This document shows, piece by piece, positions 25,701 through 38,611 of a DNA stretch of 64,000 bases. Each line of letters begins with the position of its first letter. Position 1 is the first letter of the stretch. The position numbers were made by a program, and so were the translations under genes. The notes beneath the pieces were generated by a model, which saw only the letters and a list, made by a program, of their open reading frames with translations, was not told the DNA's origin and searched no databases. Source of the stretch: Pisaster brevispinus (Eukaryota; Echinodermata; Asteroidea; Forcipulatida; Asteriidae); the NCBI GenBank assembly GCA_023634235.1, contig JAMKCF010000040.1, forward strand, positions 248,001 to 312,000, in the 5' to 3' direction.

Positions 25701-27017
25701 GCGGGGACACTCCGAAAGCCCCGCAAAACATCAACGTGATTTTGCTGTAAAAAGACACAAATACAAAATAAGGAGGGTCACATCACCCCCAGGGCAATAT
25801 CGAATCTGCACAATTTTAGTACCACTGTAAAGCCCGTTTCAAGGGCTCCCTCTCCCGTGAGTTTGGGGTCGCTGACGATTCTGTAGGCGAGGCGAGCGGC
25901 CTGGATGTTAGGCCCACCCCTTAGAGAAATAGGAAAACAAAAACCAGGGGTAATGGCCCAAAATAAAAGTGCGGTGATTTTGGGAATAAGTCCCGATCTA
26001 GGAGGGCTAGAGAGATGATTTTTTTACCTGACTCTGCCTTAGGTATCCCTGCATCCGAAAATTAGACTTTTACGGCCGTTGCGGGCAGGCTTCACACCGG
26101 AAAAGACCAGCAAGCGGGGACACTCCGAAAGCCCCCCAAAACATCAACTTGATTTTGCTGTAAAAAACCACAAATACAAAATAAGGAGGGTCACATCACC
26201 CCCAGGGCAATATCGAATCTGCACAATTTTAGTAACACTGTAAAGCCCGTTTCAAGGGCTCCCTCTCCCGTGAGTTTGGGGTCGCTGACGATTCTGTAGG
26301 CGAGGCGAGCGGCCTGGATGTTAGGCCTACCCCTAAGAAAAATTAAAAAAAACAAAAAAAACAAAAAAAACCCAGAAGCAAGGTCGTGCCGGCAGGGGTC
26401 ATGGCCCAAAATAAAAGTGCGGTGAATTTGGGAATAACTCCCGATCTAGGAGGGCTAGAGGGATAATTTTTTGGCCTGACTCTGCCTTAGGTATCCCTGC
26501 ATCCGAAAATTAGACTTTTACGGCCGTTGCGGGCAGGCTTCACACCGGAAAAGACCAGCAAGCGGGGACACTCCGAAAGCCCCGCAAAACATCAACGTGA
26601 TTTTGCTGTAAAAAGACACAAATACAAAATAAGGAGGGTCACATCACCCCCAGGGCAATATCGAATCTGCACAATTTTAGTACCACTGTAAAGCCCGTTT
26701 CAAGGGCTCCCTCTCCCGTGAGTTTGGGGTCGCTGACGATTCTGTAGGCGAGGCGAGCGGCCTGGATGTTAGGCCCACCCCTTAGAGAAATAGGAAAACA
26801 AAAACCAGGGGTAATGGCCCAAAATAAAAGTGCGGTGATTTTGGGAATAAGTCCCGATCTAGGAGGGCTAGAGAGATGATTTTTTTACCTGACTCTGCCT
26901 TAGGTATCCCTGCATCCGAAAATTAGACTTTTACGGCCGTTGCGGGCAGGCTTCACACCGGAAAAGACCAGCAAGCGGGGACACTCCGAAAGCCCCCCAA
27001 AACATCAACTTGATTTT
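22725..27017 (+). repeat. Regular block: 5 A-B dimers
   Basis: A starts: 22725, 23584, 24442, 25302, 26157. B starts: 23171, 24029, 24889, 25744, 26605. The A copy at 25302 is short (442 bp) because its poly-A is short. The A copy at 26157 has a poly-A broken twice by C. Confidence 0.92.
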
Positions 27018-30000
27018 GCTGTAAAAAACCACAAATACAAAATAAGGAGGGTCACATCACCCCCAGGGCAATATCGAATCTGCACAATTTTAGTACCACT
27101 GTAAAGCCCGTTTCAAGGGCTCCCTCTCCCGTGAGTTTGGGGTCGCTGACGATTCTGTAGGCGAGGCGAGCGGCCTGGATGTTAGGCCTACCCCTAAGAA
27201 AAATTGAAAAAAAAAAAAAAAAAAAAAAAAAACCCAGAAGCAAGGTCGTGCCGGCAGGGGTCATGGCCCAAAATAAAAGTGCGGTGAATTTGGGAATAAC
27301 TCCCGATCTAGGAGGGCTAGAGGGATGATTTTTTGGCCTGACTCTGCCTTAGGTATCCCTGCATCCGAAAATTAGACTTTTACGGCCGTTGCGGGCAGGC
27401 TTCACACCGGAAAAGACCAGCAAGCGGGGACACTCCGAAAGCCCCGCAAAACATCAACGTGATTTTGCTGTAAAAAGACACAAATACAAAATAAGGAGGG
27501 TCACATCACCCCCAGGGCAATATTGAATCTGCACAATTTTAGTACCACTGTAAAGCCCGTTTCAAGGGCTCCCTCTCCCGTGAGTTTGGGGTCGCTGACG
27601 ATTCTGTAGGCGAGGCGAGCGGCCTGGATGTTAGGCCTACCCCTAAGAAAAATTGAAAAAAAAAAAAAAAAAAAAAAAACCCAGAAGCAAGGTCGTGCCG
27701 GCAGGGGTCATGGCCCAAAATAAAAGTGCGGTGAATTTGGGAATAACTCCCGATCTAGGAGGGCTAGAGGGATGATTTTTTGGCCTGACTCTGCCTTAGG
27801 TATCCCTGCATCCGAAAATTAGACTTTTACGGCCGTTGCGGGCAGGCTTCACACCGGAAAAGACCAGCAAGCGGGGACACTCCGAAAGCCCCGCAAAACA
27901 TCAACGTGATTTTGCTGTAAAAAGACACAAATACAAAATAAGGAGGGTCACATCACCCCCAGGGCAATATCGAATCTGCACAATTTTAGTACCACTGTAA
28001 AGCCCGTTTCAAGGGCTCCCTCTCCCGTGAGTTTGGGGTCGCTGACGATTCTGTAGGCGAGGCGAGCGGCCTGGATGTTAGGCCCACCCCTTAGAGAAAT
28101 AGGAAAACAAAAACCAGGGGTAATGGCCCAAAATAAAAGTGCGATGATTTTGGGAATAAGTCCCGATCTAGGAGGGCTAGAGAGATGATTTTTTTACCTG
28201 ACTCTGCCATAGTTATCCCTGCATCCGAAAATTAGACTTTTACGGCCGTTGCGGGCAGGCTTCACACCGGAAAAGACCAGCAAGCGGGGACACTCCAAAA
28301 GCCCCCCAAAACATCAACTTGATTTTGCTGTAAAAAAACCACAAATACAAAATAAGGAGGGTCACATCACCCCCAGGGCAATATCGAATCTGCACAATTT
28401 TAGTACCACTGTAAAGCCCGTTTCAAGGGCTCCCTCTCCCGTGAGTTTGGGGTCGCTGACGATTCTGTAGGCGAGGCGAGCGGCCTGGATGTTAGGCCCA
28501 CCCCTTAGAGAAATAGGAAAACAAAAACCAGGGGTAATGGCCCAAATAAAAGTGCGGTGATTTTGGGAATAAGTCCCGATCTAGGAGGGCTAGAGAGATG
28601 ATTTTTTTACCTGACTCTGCCTTAGGTATCCCTGCATCCGAAAATTAGACTTTTACGGCCGTTGCGGGCAGGCTTCACACCGGAAAAGACCTGCAAGCGG
28701 GGACACTCCGAAAGCCCCCAAAACATCAACTTGATTTTGCTGTAAAAAACCACAAATACAAAATAAGGAGGGTCACATCACCCCCAGGGCAATATCGAAT
28801 CTGCACAATTTTAGTACCACTGTAAAGCCCGTTTCAAGGGCTCCCTCTCCCGTGAGTTTGGGGTCGCTGACGATTATGTAGGCGAGGCGAGCGGCCTGGA
28901 TGTTAGGCCTACCCCTAAGAAAAATTGAAAAAAAAAAAAAAAAAAAAAAAAAACCCAGAAGCAAGGTCGTGCCGGCAGGGGTCATGGCCCAAAATAAAAG
29001 TGCGGTGAATTTGGGAATAACTCCCGATCTAGGAGGGCTAGAGGGATGATTTTTTGGCCTGACTCTGCCTTAGGTATCCCTGCATCCGAAAATTAGACTT
29101 TTACGGCCGTTGCGGGCAGGCTTCACACCGGAAAAGACCAGCAAGCGGGGACACTCCGAAAGCCCCGCAAAACATCAACGTGATTTTGCTGTAAAAAGAC
29201 ACAAATACAAAATAAGGAGGGTCACATCACCCCCAGGGCAATATCGAATCTGCACAATTTTAGTACCACTGTAAAGCCCGTTTCAAGGGCTCCCTCTCCC
29301 GTGAGTTTGGGGTCGCTGACGATTCTGTAGGCGAGGCGAGCGGCCTGGATGTTAGGCCCACCCCTTAGAGAAATAGGAAAACAAAAACCAGGGGTAATGG
29401 CCCAAAATAAAAGTGCGATGATTTTGGGAATAAGTCCCGATCTAGGAGGGCTAGAGAGATGATTTTTTTACCTGACTCTGCCTTAGGTATCCCTGCATCC
29501 GAAAATTAGACTTTTACGGCCGTTGCGGGCAGGCTTCACACCGGAAAAGACCAGCAAGCGGGGACACTCCAAAAGCCCCCCAAAACATCAACTTGATTTT
29601 GCTGTAAAAAAACCACAAATACAAAATAAGGAGGGTCACATCACCCCCAGGGCAATATCGAATCTGCACAATTTTAGTACCACTGTAAAGCCCGTTTCAA
29701 GGGCTCCCTCTCCCGTGAGTTTGGGGTCGCTGACGATTCTGTAGGCGAGGCGAGCGGCCTGGATGTTAGGCCCACCCCTTAGAGAAATAGGAAAACAAAA
29801 ACCAGGGGTAATGGCCCAAAATAAAAGTGCGGTGATTTTGGGAATAAGTCCCGATCTAGGAGGGCTAGAGAGATGATTTTTTTACCTGACTCTGCCTTAG
29901 GTATCCCTGCATCCGAAAATTAGACTTTTACGGCCGTTGCGGGCAGGCTTCACACCGGAAAAGACCAGCAAGCGGGGACACTCCGAAAGCCCCGCAAAAC

Positions 30001-30428
30001 ATCAACGTGATTTTGCTGTAAAAAAACACAAATACAAAATAAGGAGGGTCACATCACCCCCAGGGCAATATCGAATCTGCACAATTTTAGTACCACTGTA
30101 AAGCCCGTTTCAAGGGCTCCCTCTCCCGTGAGTTTGGGGTCGCTGACGATTCTGTAGGCGAGGCGAGCGGCCTGGATGTTAGGCCCACCCCTTAGAGAAA
30201 TAGGAAAACAAAAACCAGGGGTAATGGCCCAAAATAAAAGTGCGGTGATTTTGGGAATAAGTCCCGATCTAGGAGGGCTAGAGAGATGATTTTTTTACCT
30301 GACTCTGCCTTAGGTATCCCTGCATCCGAAAATTAGACTTTTACGGCCGTTGCGGGCAGGCTTCACACCGGAAAAGACCAGCAAGCGGGGACACTCCGAA
30401 AGCCCCCCCAAAACATCAACTTGATTTT
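27018..30428 (+). repeat. Phase-slipped block A A B B A B B B
   Basis: A 27018, A 27467, B 27914, B 28327, A 28739, B 29188, B 29601, B 30015. The A at 27467 carries a B-type head (agacac) on an A core. B copies at 28327 and 29601 carry an A-type head with one extra A. The B at 29601 has an A-type tail and leads into another B with a variant head (aaaaaacac). Private marks gcgatg (28144 and 29418) and ctccaaaag (28297 and 29571) show a 1,274-bp duplication of an ABB unit. Confidence 0.9.
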
Positions 30429-30617
30429 GCTGTAAAAAACCACAAATACAAAATAAGGAGGGTCACATCACCCCCAGGGCAATATCGAATCTGCACAATT
30501 TTAGTACCACTGTAAAGCCCGTTTCAAGGGCTCCCTCTCCCGTGAGTTTGGGGTCGCTGACGATTCTGTAGGCGAGGCGAGCGGCCTGGATGTTAGGCCT
30601 ACCCCTAAGAAAAATTG

Positions 30618-30651
<34 letters not shown>

Positions 30652-32156
30652 AGAAGCAAGGTCGTGCCGGCAGGGGTCTTGGCCCAAAATAAAAGTGCGG
30701 TGAATTTGGGAATAACTCCCGATCTAGGAGGGCTAGAGGGATGATTTTTTGGCCTGACTCTGCCTTAGGTATCCCTGCATCCGAAAATTAGACTTTTACG
30801 GCCGTTGCGGGCAGGCTTCACACCGGAAAAGACCAGCAAGCGGGGACACTCCGAAAGCCCCGCAAAACATCAACGTGATTTTGCTGTAAAAAGACACAAA
30901 TACAAAATAAGGAGGGTCACATCACCCCCAGGGCAATATCGAATCTGCACAATTTTAGTACCACTGTAAAGCCCGTTTCAAGGGCTCCCTCTCCCGTGAG
31001 TTTGGGGTCGCTGACGATTCTGTAGGCGAGGCGAGCGGCCTGGATGTTAGGCCCACCCCTTAGAGAAATAGGAAAACAAAAACCAGGGGTAATGGCCCAA
31101 AATAAAAGTGCGGTGATTTTGGGAATAAGTCCCGATCTAGGAGGGCTAGAGAGATGATTTTTTTTACCTGACTCTGCCTTAGGTATCCCTGCATCCGAAA
31201 ATTAGACTTTTACGGCCGTTGCGGGCAGGCTTCACACCGGAAAAGACCAGCAAGCGGGGACACTCCGAAAGCCCCCCAAAACATCAACTTGATTTTGCTG
31301 TAAAAAACCACAAATACAAAATAAGGAGGTTCACATCACCCCCAGGGCAATATCGAATCTGCACAATTTTAGTACCACTGTAAAGCCCGTTTCAAGGGCT
31401 CCCTCTCCCGTGAGTTTGGGGTCGCTGACGATTCTGTAGGCGAGGCGAGCGGCCTGGATGTTAGGCCTACCCCTAAGAAAAATTGAAAAAAAAAAAAAAA
31501 AAAAAAAAACCCAGAAGCAAGGTCGTGCCGGCAGGGGTCATGGCCCAAAATAAAAGTGCGGTGAATTTGGGAATAACTCCCGATCTAGGAGGGCTAGAGG
31601 GATGATTTTTTGGCCTGACTCTGCCTTAGGTATCCCTGCATCCGAAAATTAGACTTTTACGGCCGTTGCGGGCAGGCTTCACACCGGAAAAGACCAGCAA
31701 GCGGGGACACTCCGAAAGCCCCGCAAAACATCAACGTGATTTTGCTGTAAAAAGACACAAATACAAAATAAGGAGGGTCACATCACCCCCAGGGCAATAT
31801 CGAATCTGCACAATTTTAGTACCACTGTAAAGCCCGTTTCAAGGGCTCCCTCTCCCGTGAGTTTGGGGTCGCTGACGATTCTGTAGGCGAGGCGAGCGGC
31901 CTGGATGTTAGGCCCACCCCTTAGAGAAATAGGAAAACAAAAACCAGGGGTAATGGCCCAAAATAAAAGTGCGGTGATTTTGGGAATAAGTCCCGATCTA
32001 GGAGGGCTAGAGAGATGATTTTTTTACCTGACTCTGCCTTAGGTATCCCTGCATCCGAAAATTAGACTTTTACGGCCGTTGTGGGCAGGCTTCATACCGG
32101 AAAAGACCAGCAAGCGGGGACACTCCGAAAGCCCCCCAAAACATCAACTTGATTTT
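30429..32156 (+). repeat. Regular block: 2 A-B dimers
   Basis: A starts 30429 and 31297; B starts 30883 and 31744. The A at 30429 has the longest pure poly-A I measured, about 32 nt at 30618-30649. Confidence 0.92.
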
Positions 32157-35100
32157 GCTGTAAAAAACCACAAATACAAAATAAGGAGGGTCACATCACC
32201 CCCAGGGCAATATCGAATCTGCACAATTTTAGTACCACTGTAAAGCCCGTTTCAAGGGCTCCCTCTCCCGTGAGTTTGGGGTCGCTGACGATTCTGTAAG
32301 CGAGGCGAGCGGCCTAGATGTTAAGCCTACCCCTAAGAAAAATTGAAAAAAAACAAAAAAAAAAAAAAAAACCAGAAGCAAGGTCGTGCCGGCAGGGGTC
32401 ATGGCCCAAAATAAAAGTGCGGTGAATTTGGGAATAACTCCCGATCTAGGAGGGCTAGAGGGATGATTTTTTGGCCTGACTCTGCCTTAGGTATCCCTGC
32501 ATCCGAAAATTAGACTTTTACGGCCGTTGCGGGCAGGCTTCACACCGGAAAAGACCAGCAAGCGGGGACACTCCGAAAGCCCCGCAAAACATCAACGTGA
32601 TTTTGCTGTAAAAAGACACAAATACAAAATAAGGAGGGTCACATCACCCCCAGGGCAATATCAAATCTGCACAATTTTAGTACCACTGTAAAGCCCGTTT
32701 CAAGGGCTCCCTCTCCCGTGAGTTTGGGGTCGCTGACGATTCTGTAGGCGAGGCGAGCGGCCTGGATGTTAGGCCCACCCCTTAGAGAAATAGGAAAACA
32801 AAAACCAGGGGTAATGGCCCAAAATAAAAGTGCGGTGATTTTGGGAATAAGTCCCGATCTAGGAGGGCTAGAGAGATGATTTTTTTACCTGACTCTGCCT
32901 TAGGTATCCCTGCATCCGAAAATTAGACTTTTACGGCCGTTGCGGGCAGGCTTCACACCGGAAAAGACCAGCAAGCGGGGACACTCCGAAAGCCCCCCAA
33001 AACATCAACTTGATTTTGCTGTAAAAAACCACAAATACAAAATAAGGAGGGTCACATCACCCCCAGGGCAATATCGAATCTGCACAATTTTAGTACCACT
33101 GTAAAGCCCGTTTCAAGGGCTCCCTCTCCCGTGAGTTTGGGGTCGCTGACGATTCTGTAGGCGAGGCGAGCGGCCTGGATGTTAGGCCCACCCCTTAGAG
33201 AAATAGGAAAACAAAAACCAGGGGTAATGGCCCAAAATAAAAGTGCGGTGATTTTGGGAATAAGTCCCGATCTAGGAGGGCTAGAGAGATGATTTTTTTA
33301 CCTGACTCTGCCTTAGGTATCCCTGCATCCGAAAATTAGACTTTTACGGCCGTTGCGGGCAAGCTTCACACCAGAAAAGACCAGCAAGCGGGGACACTCC
33401 GAAAGCCCCCCAAAACATCAACTTGATTTTGCTGTAAAAAACCACAAATACAAAATAAGGAGGGTCACATCACCCCCAGGGCAATATCGAATCTGCACAA
33501 TTTTAGTACCACTGTAAAGCCCGTTTCAAGGGCTCCCTCTCCCGTGAGTTTGGGGTCGCTGACGATTCTGTAGGCGAGGCGAGCGGCCTGGATGTTAGGC
33601 CTACCCCTAAGACAAATTGAAAAAAAAAAAAAAAAAAAAAAAACCCAGAAGCAAGGTCGTGCCGGCAGGGGTCCTGGCCCAAAATAAAAGTGCGGTGAAT
33701 TTGGGAATAACTCCCGATCTAGGAGGGCTAGAGGGATGATTTTTTGGCCTGACTCTGCCTTAGGTATCCCTGCATCCGAAAATTAGACTTTTACGGCCGT
33801 TGCGGGCAGGCTTCACACCGGAAAAGACAAGCAAGCGGGGACACTCCGAAAGCCCCGCAAAACATCAACGTGATTTTGCTGTAAAAAGACACAAATACAA
33901 AATAAGGAGGGTCACATCACCCCCAGGGCAATATCGAATCTGCACAATTTTAGTACCACTGTAAAGCCCGTTTCAAGGGCTCCCTCTCCCGTGAGTTTGG
34001 GGTCGCTGACGATTCTGTAGGCGAGGCGAGCGGCCTGGATGTTAGGCCCACCCCTTAGAGAAATAGGAAAACAAAAACCAGGGGTAATGGCCCAAAATAA
34101 AAGTGCGGTGATTTTGGGAATAAGTCCCGATCTAGGAGGGCTAGAGAGATGATTTTTTTACCTGACTCTGCCTTAGGTATCCCTGCATCCGAAAATTAGA
34201 CTTTTACGGCCGTTGCGGGCAGGCTTCACACCGGAAAAGACCAGCAAGCGGGGACACTCCGAAAGCCCCCCAAAACATCAACTTGATTTTGCTGTAAAAA
34301 ACCACAAATACAAAATAAGGAGGGTCACATCACCCCCAGGGCAATATCGAATCTGCACAATTTTAGTATCACTGTAAAGCCCGTTTCAAGGGCTCCCTCT
34401 CCCGTGAGTTTGGGGTCGATGACGATTCTGTAGGCGAGGCGAGCGGCCTGGATGTTAGGCCTACCCCTAAGAAAAATTGAAAAGAAAAAAAAAAAAAAAA
34501 CCAGAAGCAAGGTCGTGCCGGCAGGGGTCATGGCCCAAAATAAAAGTGCGGTGAATTTGGGAATAACTCCCGATCTAGGAGGGCTAGAGGGATGATTTTT
34601 TGGCCTGACTCTGCCTTAGGTATCCCTGCATCCGAAAATTAGACTTTTACGGCCGTTGCGGGCAGGCTTCACACCGGAAAAGACCAGCAAGCGGGGACAC
34701 TCCGAAAGCCCCGCAAAACATCAACGTGATTTTGCTGTAAAAAACCACAAATACAAAATAAGGAGGGTCACATCACCCCCAGGGCAATATCGAATCTGCA
34801 CAATTTTAGTACCACTGTAAAGCCCGTTTCAAGGGCTCCCTCTCCCGTGAGTTTGGGGTCGCTGACGATTCTGTAGGCGAGGCGAGCGGCCTGGATGTTA
34901 GGCCTACCCCTAAGAAAAATTGAAAAAAAAAAAAAAAAAAAAAAACCAGAAGCAAGGTCGTGCCGGCAGGGGTCATGGCCCAAAATAAAAGTGCGGTGAA
35001 TTTGGGAATAACTCCCGATCTAGGAGAGCTAGAGGGATGATTTTTTGGCCTGACTCTGCCTTAGGTATCCCTGCATCCGAAAATTAGACTTTTACGGCCG

Positions 35101-38100
35101 TTGCGGGCAGGCTTCACACCGGAAAAGACCAGCAAGCGGGGACACTCCGAAAGCCCCGCAAAACATCAACGTGATTTTGCTGTAAAAAGACACAAATACA
35201 AAATAAGGAGGGTCACATCACCCCCAGGGCAATATCGAATCTGCACAATTTTAGTACCACTGTAAAGCCCGTTTCAAGGGCTCCCTCTCCCGTGAGTTTG
35301 GGGTCGCTGATGAATCTGTAGGCGAGGCGAGCGGCCTGGATGTTAGGCCCACCCCTTAGAGAAATAGGAAAACAAAAACCAGGGGTAATGGCCCAAAATA
35401 AAAGTGCGGTGATTTTGGGAATAAGTCCCGATCTAGGAGGGCTAGAGAGATGATTTTTTTACCTGACTCTGCCTTAGGTATCCCTGCATCCGAAAATTAG
35501 ACTTTTACGGCCGTTGCGGGCAGGCTTCACACCGGAAAAGACCAGCAAGCGGGGACACTCCGAAAGCCCCCCAAAACATCAACTTGATTTTGCTGTAAAA
35601 AACCACAAATACAAAATAAGGAGGGTCACATCACCCCCAGGGCAATATCGAATCTGCACAATTTTAGTACCACTGTAAAGCCCGTTTCAAGGGCTCCCTC
35701 TCCCGTGAGTTTGGGGTCGCTGACGATTCTGTAGGCGAGGCGAGCGGCCTGGATGTTAGGCCTACCCCTAAGAAAAATTGAAAAAAAAAAAAAAAAAAAA
35801 CCCCAGAAGCAAGGTCGTGCCGGCAGGGGTCATGGCCCAAAATAAAAGTGCGGTGAATTTGGGAATAACTCCCGATCTAGGAGGGCTAGAGGGATGATTT
35901 TTTGGCCTGACTCTGCCTTAGGTATCCCTGCATCCGAAAATTAGACTTTTACGGCCGTTGCGGGCAGGCTTCACACCGGAAAAGACCAGCAAGCGGGGAC
36001 ACTCCGAAAGCCCCGCAAAACATCAACGTGATTTTGCTGTAAAAAGACACAAATACAAAATAAGGAGGGTCACATCACCCCCAGGGCAATATCGAATCTG
36101 CACAATTTTAGTACCACTGTAAAGCCCGTTTCAAGGGCTCCCTCTCCCGTGAGTTTGGGGTCGCTGACGATTCTGTAGGCGAGGCGAGCGGCCTGGATGT
36201 TAGGCCCACCCCTTAGAGAAATAGGAAAACAAAAACCAGGGGTAATGGCCCAAAATAAAAGTGCGGTGATTTTGGGAATAAGTCCCGATCTAGGAGGGCT
36301 AGAGAGATGATTTTTTTACCTGACTCTGCCTTAGGTATCCCTGCATCCGAAAATTAGACTTTTACGGCCGTTGCGGGCAGGCTTCACACCGGAAAAGACC
36401 AGCAAGCGGGGACACTCCGAAAGCCCCCCAAAACATCAACTTGATTTTGCTGTAAAAAACCACAAATACAAAATAAGGAGGGTCACATCACCCCCAGGGC
36501 AATATCAAATCTGCACAATTTTAGTACCACTGTAAAGCCCGTTTCAAGGGCTCCCTCTCCCGTGAGTTTGGGATTGCTGACGATTCTGTAGGCGAGGCGA
36601 GCGGCCTGGATGTTAGGCCCACCCCTTAGAGAAATAGGAAAACAAAAACCAGGGGTAATGGCCCAAAATAAAAGTGCGGTGATTTTGGGAATAAGTCCCG
36701 ATCTAGGAGGGCTAGAGAGATGATTTTTTTACCTGACTCTGCCTTAGGTATCCCTGCATCCGAAAATTAGACTTTTACGGCCGTTGCGGGCAGGCTTCAC
36801 ACCGGAAAAGACCAGCAAGCGGGGACACTCCGAAAGCCCCCCAAAACATCAACTTGATTTTGCTGTAAAAAACCACAAATACAAAATAAGGAGGGTCACA
36901 TCACCCCCAGGGCAATATCGAATCTGCACAATTTTAGTACCACTGTAAAGCCCGTTTCAAGGGCTCCCTCTCCCGTGAGTTTGGGGTCGCTGACGATTCT
37001 GTAGGCGAGGCGAGCGGCCTGGATGTTAGCCCTACCCCTAAGAAAAATTGAAAAAAAAAAAAAAAAAAAAAAAAACCCAGAAGCAAGGTCGTGCCGGCAG
37101 GGGTCATGGCCCAAAATAAAAGTGCGGTGAATTTGGGAATAACTCCCGATCTAGGAGGGCTAGAGGGATGATTTTTTGGCCTGACTCTGCCTTAGGTATC
37201 CCTGCATCCGAAAATTAGACTTTTACGGCCGTTTCGGGCAGGCTTCACACCGGAAAAGACCAGCAAGCGGGGACACTCCGAAAGCCCCCCAAAACATCAA
37301 CTTGATTTTGCTGTAAAAAACCACAAATACAAAATAAGGAGGGTCACATCACCCCCAGGGCAATATCGAATCTGCACAATTTTAGTACCACTGTAAAGCC
37401 CGTTTCAAGGGCTCCCTCTCCCGTGAGTTTGGGGTCGCTGACGATTCTGTAGGCGAGGCGAGCGGCCTGGATGTTAGGCCTACCCCTAAGAAAAATTGAA
37501 AAAAAAAAAAAAAAAAAAAACCCAGAAGCAAGGTCGTGCCGGCAGGGGTCATGGCCCAAAATAAAAGTGCGGTGAATTTGGGAATAACTCCCGATCTAGG
37601 AGAGCTAGAGGGATGATTTTTTGGCCTGACTCTGCCTTAGGTATCCCTGCATCCGAAAATTAGACTTTTACGGCCGTTGCGGGCAGGCTTCACACCGGAA
37701 AAGACCAGCAAGCGGGGACACTCCGAAAGCCCCGCAAAACATCAACGTGATTTTGCTGTAAAAAGACACAAATACAAAATAAGGAGGGTCACATCACCCC
37801 CAGGGCAATATCGAATCTGCAAAATTTTAGTACCACTGTAAAGCCCGTTTCAAGGGCTCCCTCTCCCGTGAGTTTGGGGTCGCTGACGATTCTGTAGGCG
37901 AGGCGAGCGGCCTGGATGTTAGGCCCACCCCTTAGAGAAATAGGAAAACAAAAACCAGGGGTAATGGCCCAAAATAAAAGTGCGGTGATTTTGGGAATAA
38001 GTCCCGATCTAGGAGGGCTAGAGAGATGATTTTTTTACCTGACTCTGCCTTAGGTATCCCTGCATCCGAAAATTAGACTTTTACGGCCGTTGCGGGCAGG

Positions 38101-38167
38101 CTTCACACCGGAAAAGACCAGCAAGCGGGGACACTCCGAAAGCCCCCCAAAACATCAACTTGATTTT
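32157..38167 (+). repeat. Mixed block of ABB and AAB units
   Basis: A 32157, B 32605, B 33018, A 33431, B 33878, A 34291, A 34734, B 35179, A 35592, B 36036, B 36449, A 36862, A 37310, B 37755. B copies at 33018 and 36449 have A-type heads. The A at 36862 ends with a B-type tail; the A at 34291 ends with an A-type tail but is followed by an A-type head. The second A of each pair (34734 and 37310) shares the mark ggagagct. The A at 32157 has several private changes (gtaagcg, ctagatg, taagcc). Confidence 0.9.
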
Positions 38168-38611
38168 GCTGTAAAAAACCACAAATACAAAATAAGGAGG
38201 GTCACATCACCCCCAGGGCAATATCGAATCTGCACAATTTTAGTACCACTGTAAAGCCCGTTTCAAGGGCTCCCTCTCCCGTGAGTTTGGGGTCGCTGAC
38301 GATTCTGTAGGCGAGGCGAGCGGCCTGGATGTTAGGCCTACCCCTAAGAAAAATTGAAAAAAAAAAAAAAAAAAAAACCCAGAAGCAAGGTCGTGCCGGC
38401 AGGGGTCATGGCCCAAAATAAAAGTGCGGTGAATTTGGGAATAAGTCCCGATCTAGGAGGGCTAGAGAGATGATTTTTTTACCTGACTCTGCCTTAGGTA
38501 TCCCTGCATCCGAAAATTAGACTTTTACGGCCGTTGCGGGCAGGTTTCACACCGGAAAAGACCAGCAAGCGGGGACACTCCGAAAGCCCCCCAAAACATC
38601 AACTTGATTTT
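38168..38611 (+). repeat. Hybrid monomer, A 5' part and B 3' part
   Basis: Reads as type A through the poly-A and gtgccgg block to gaatttggg, then changes to type B (aagtccc, gagaga, ttacctg, cccccc, aacttg). The switch lies between about 38433 and 38445. A crossover or conversion between types within the same register explains it. Confidence 0.92.
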
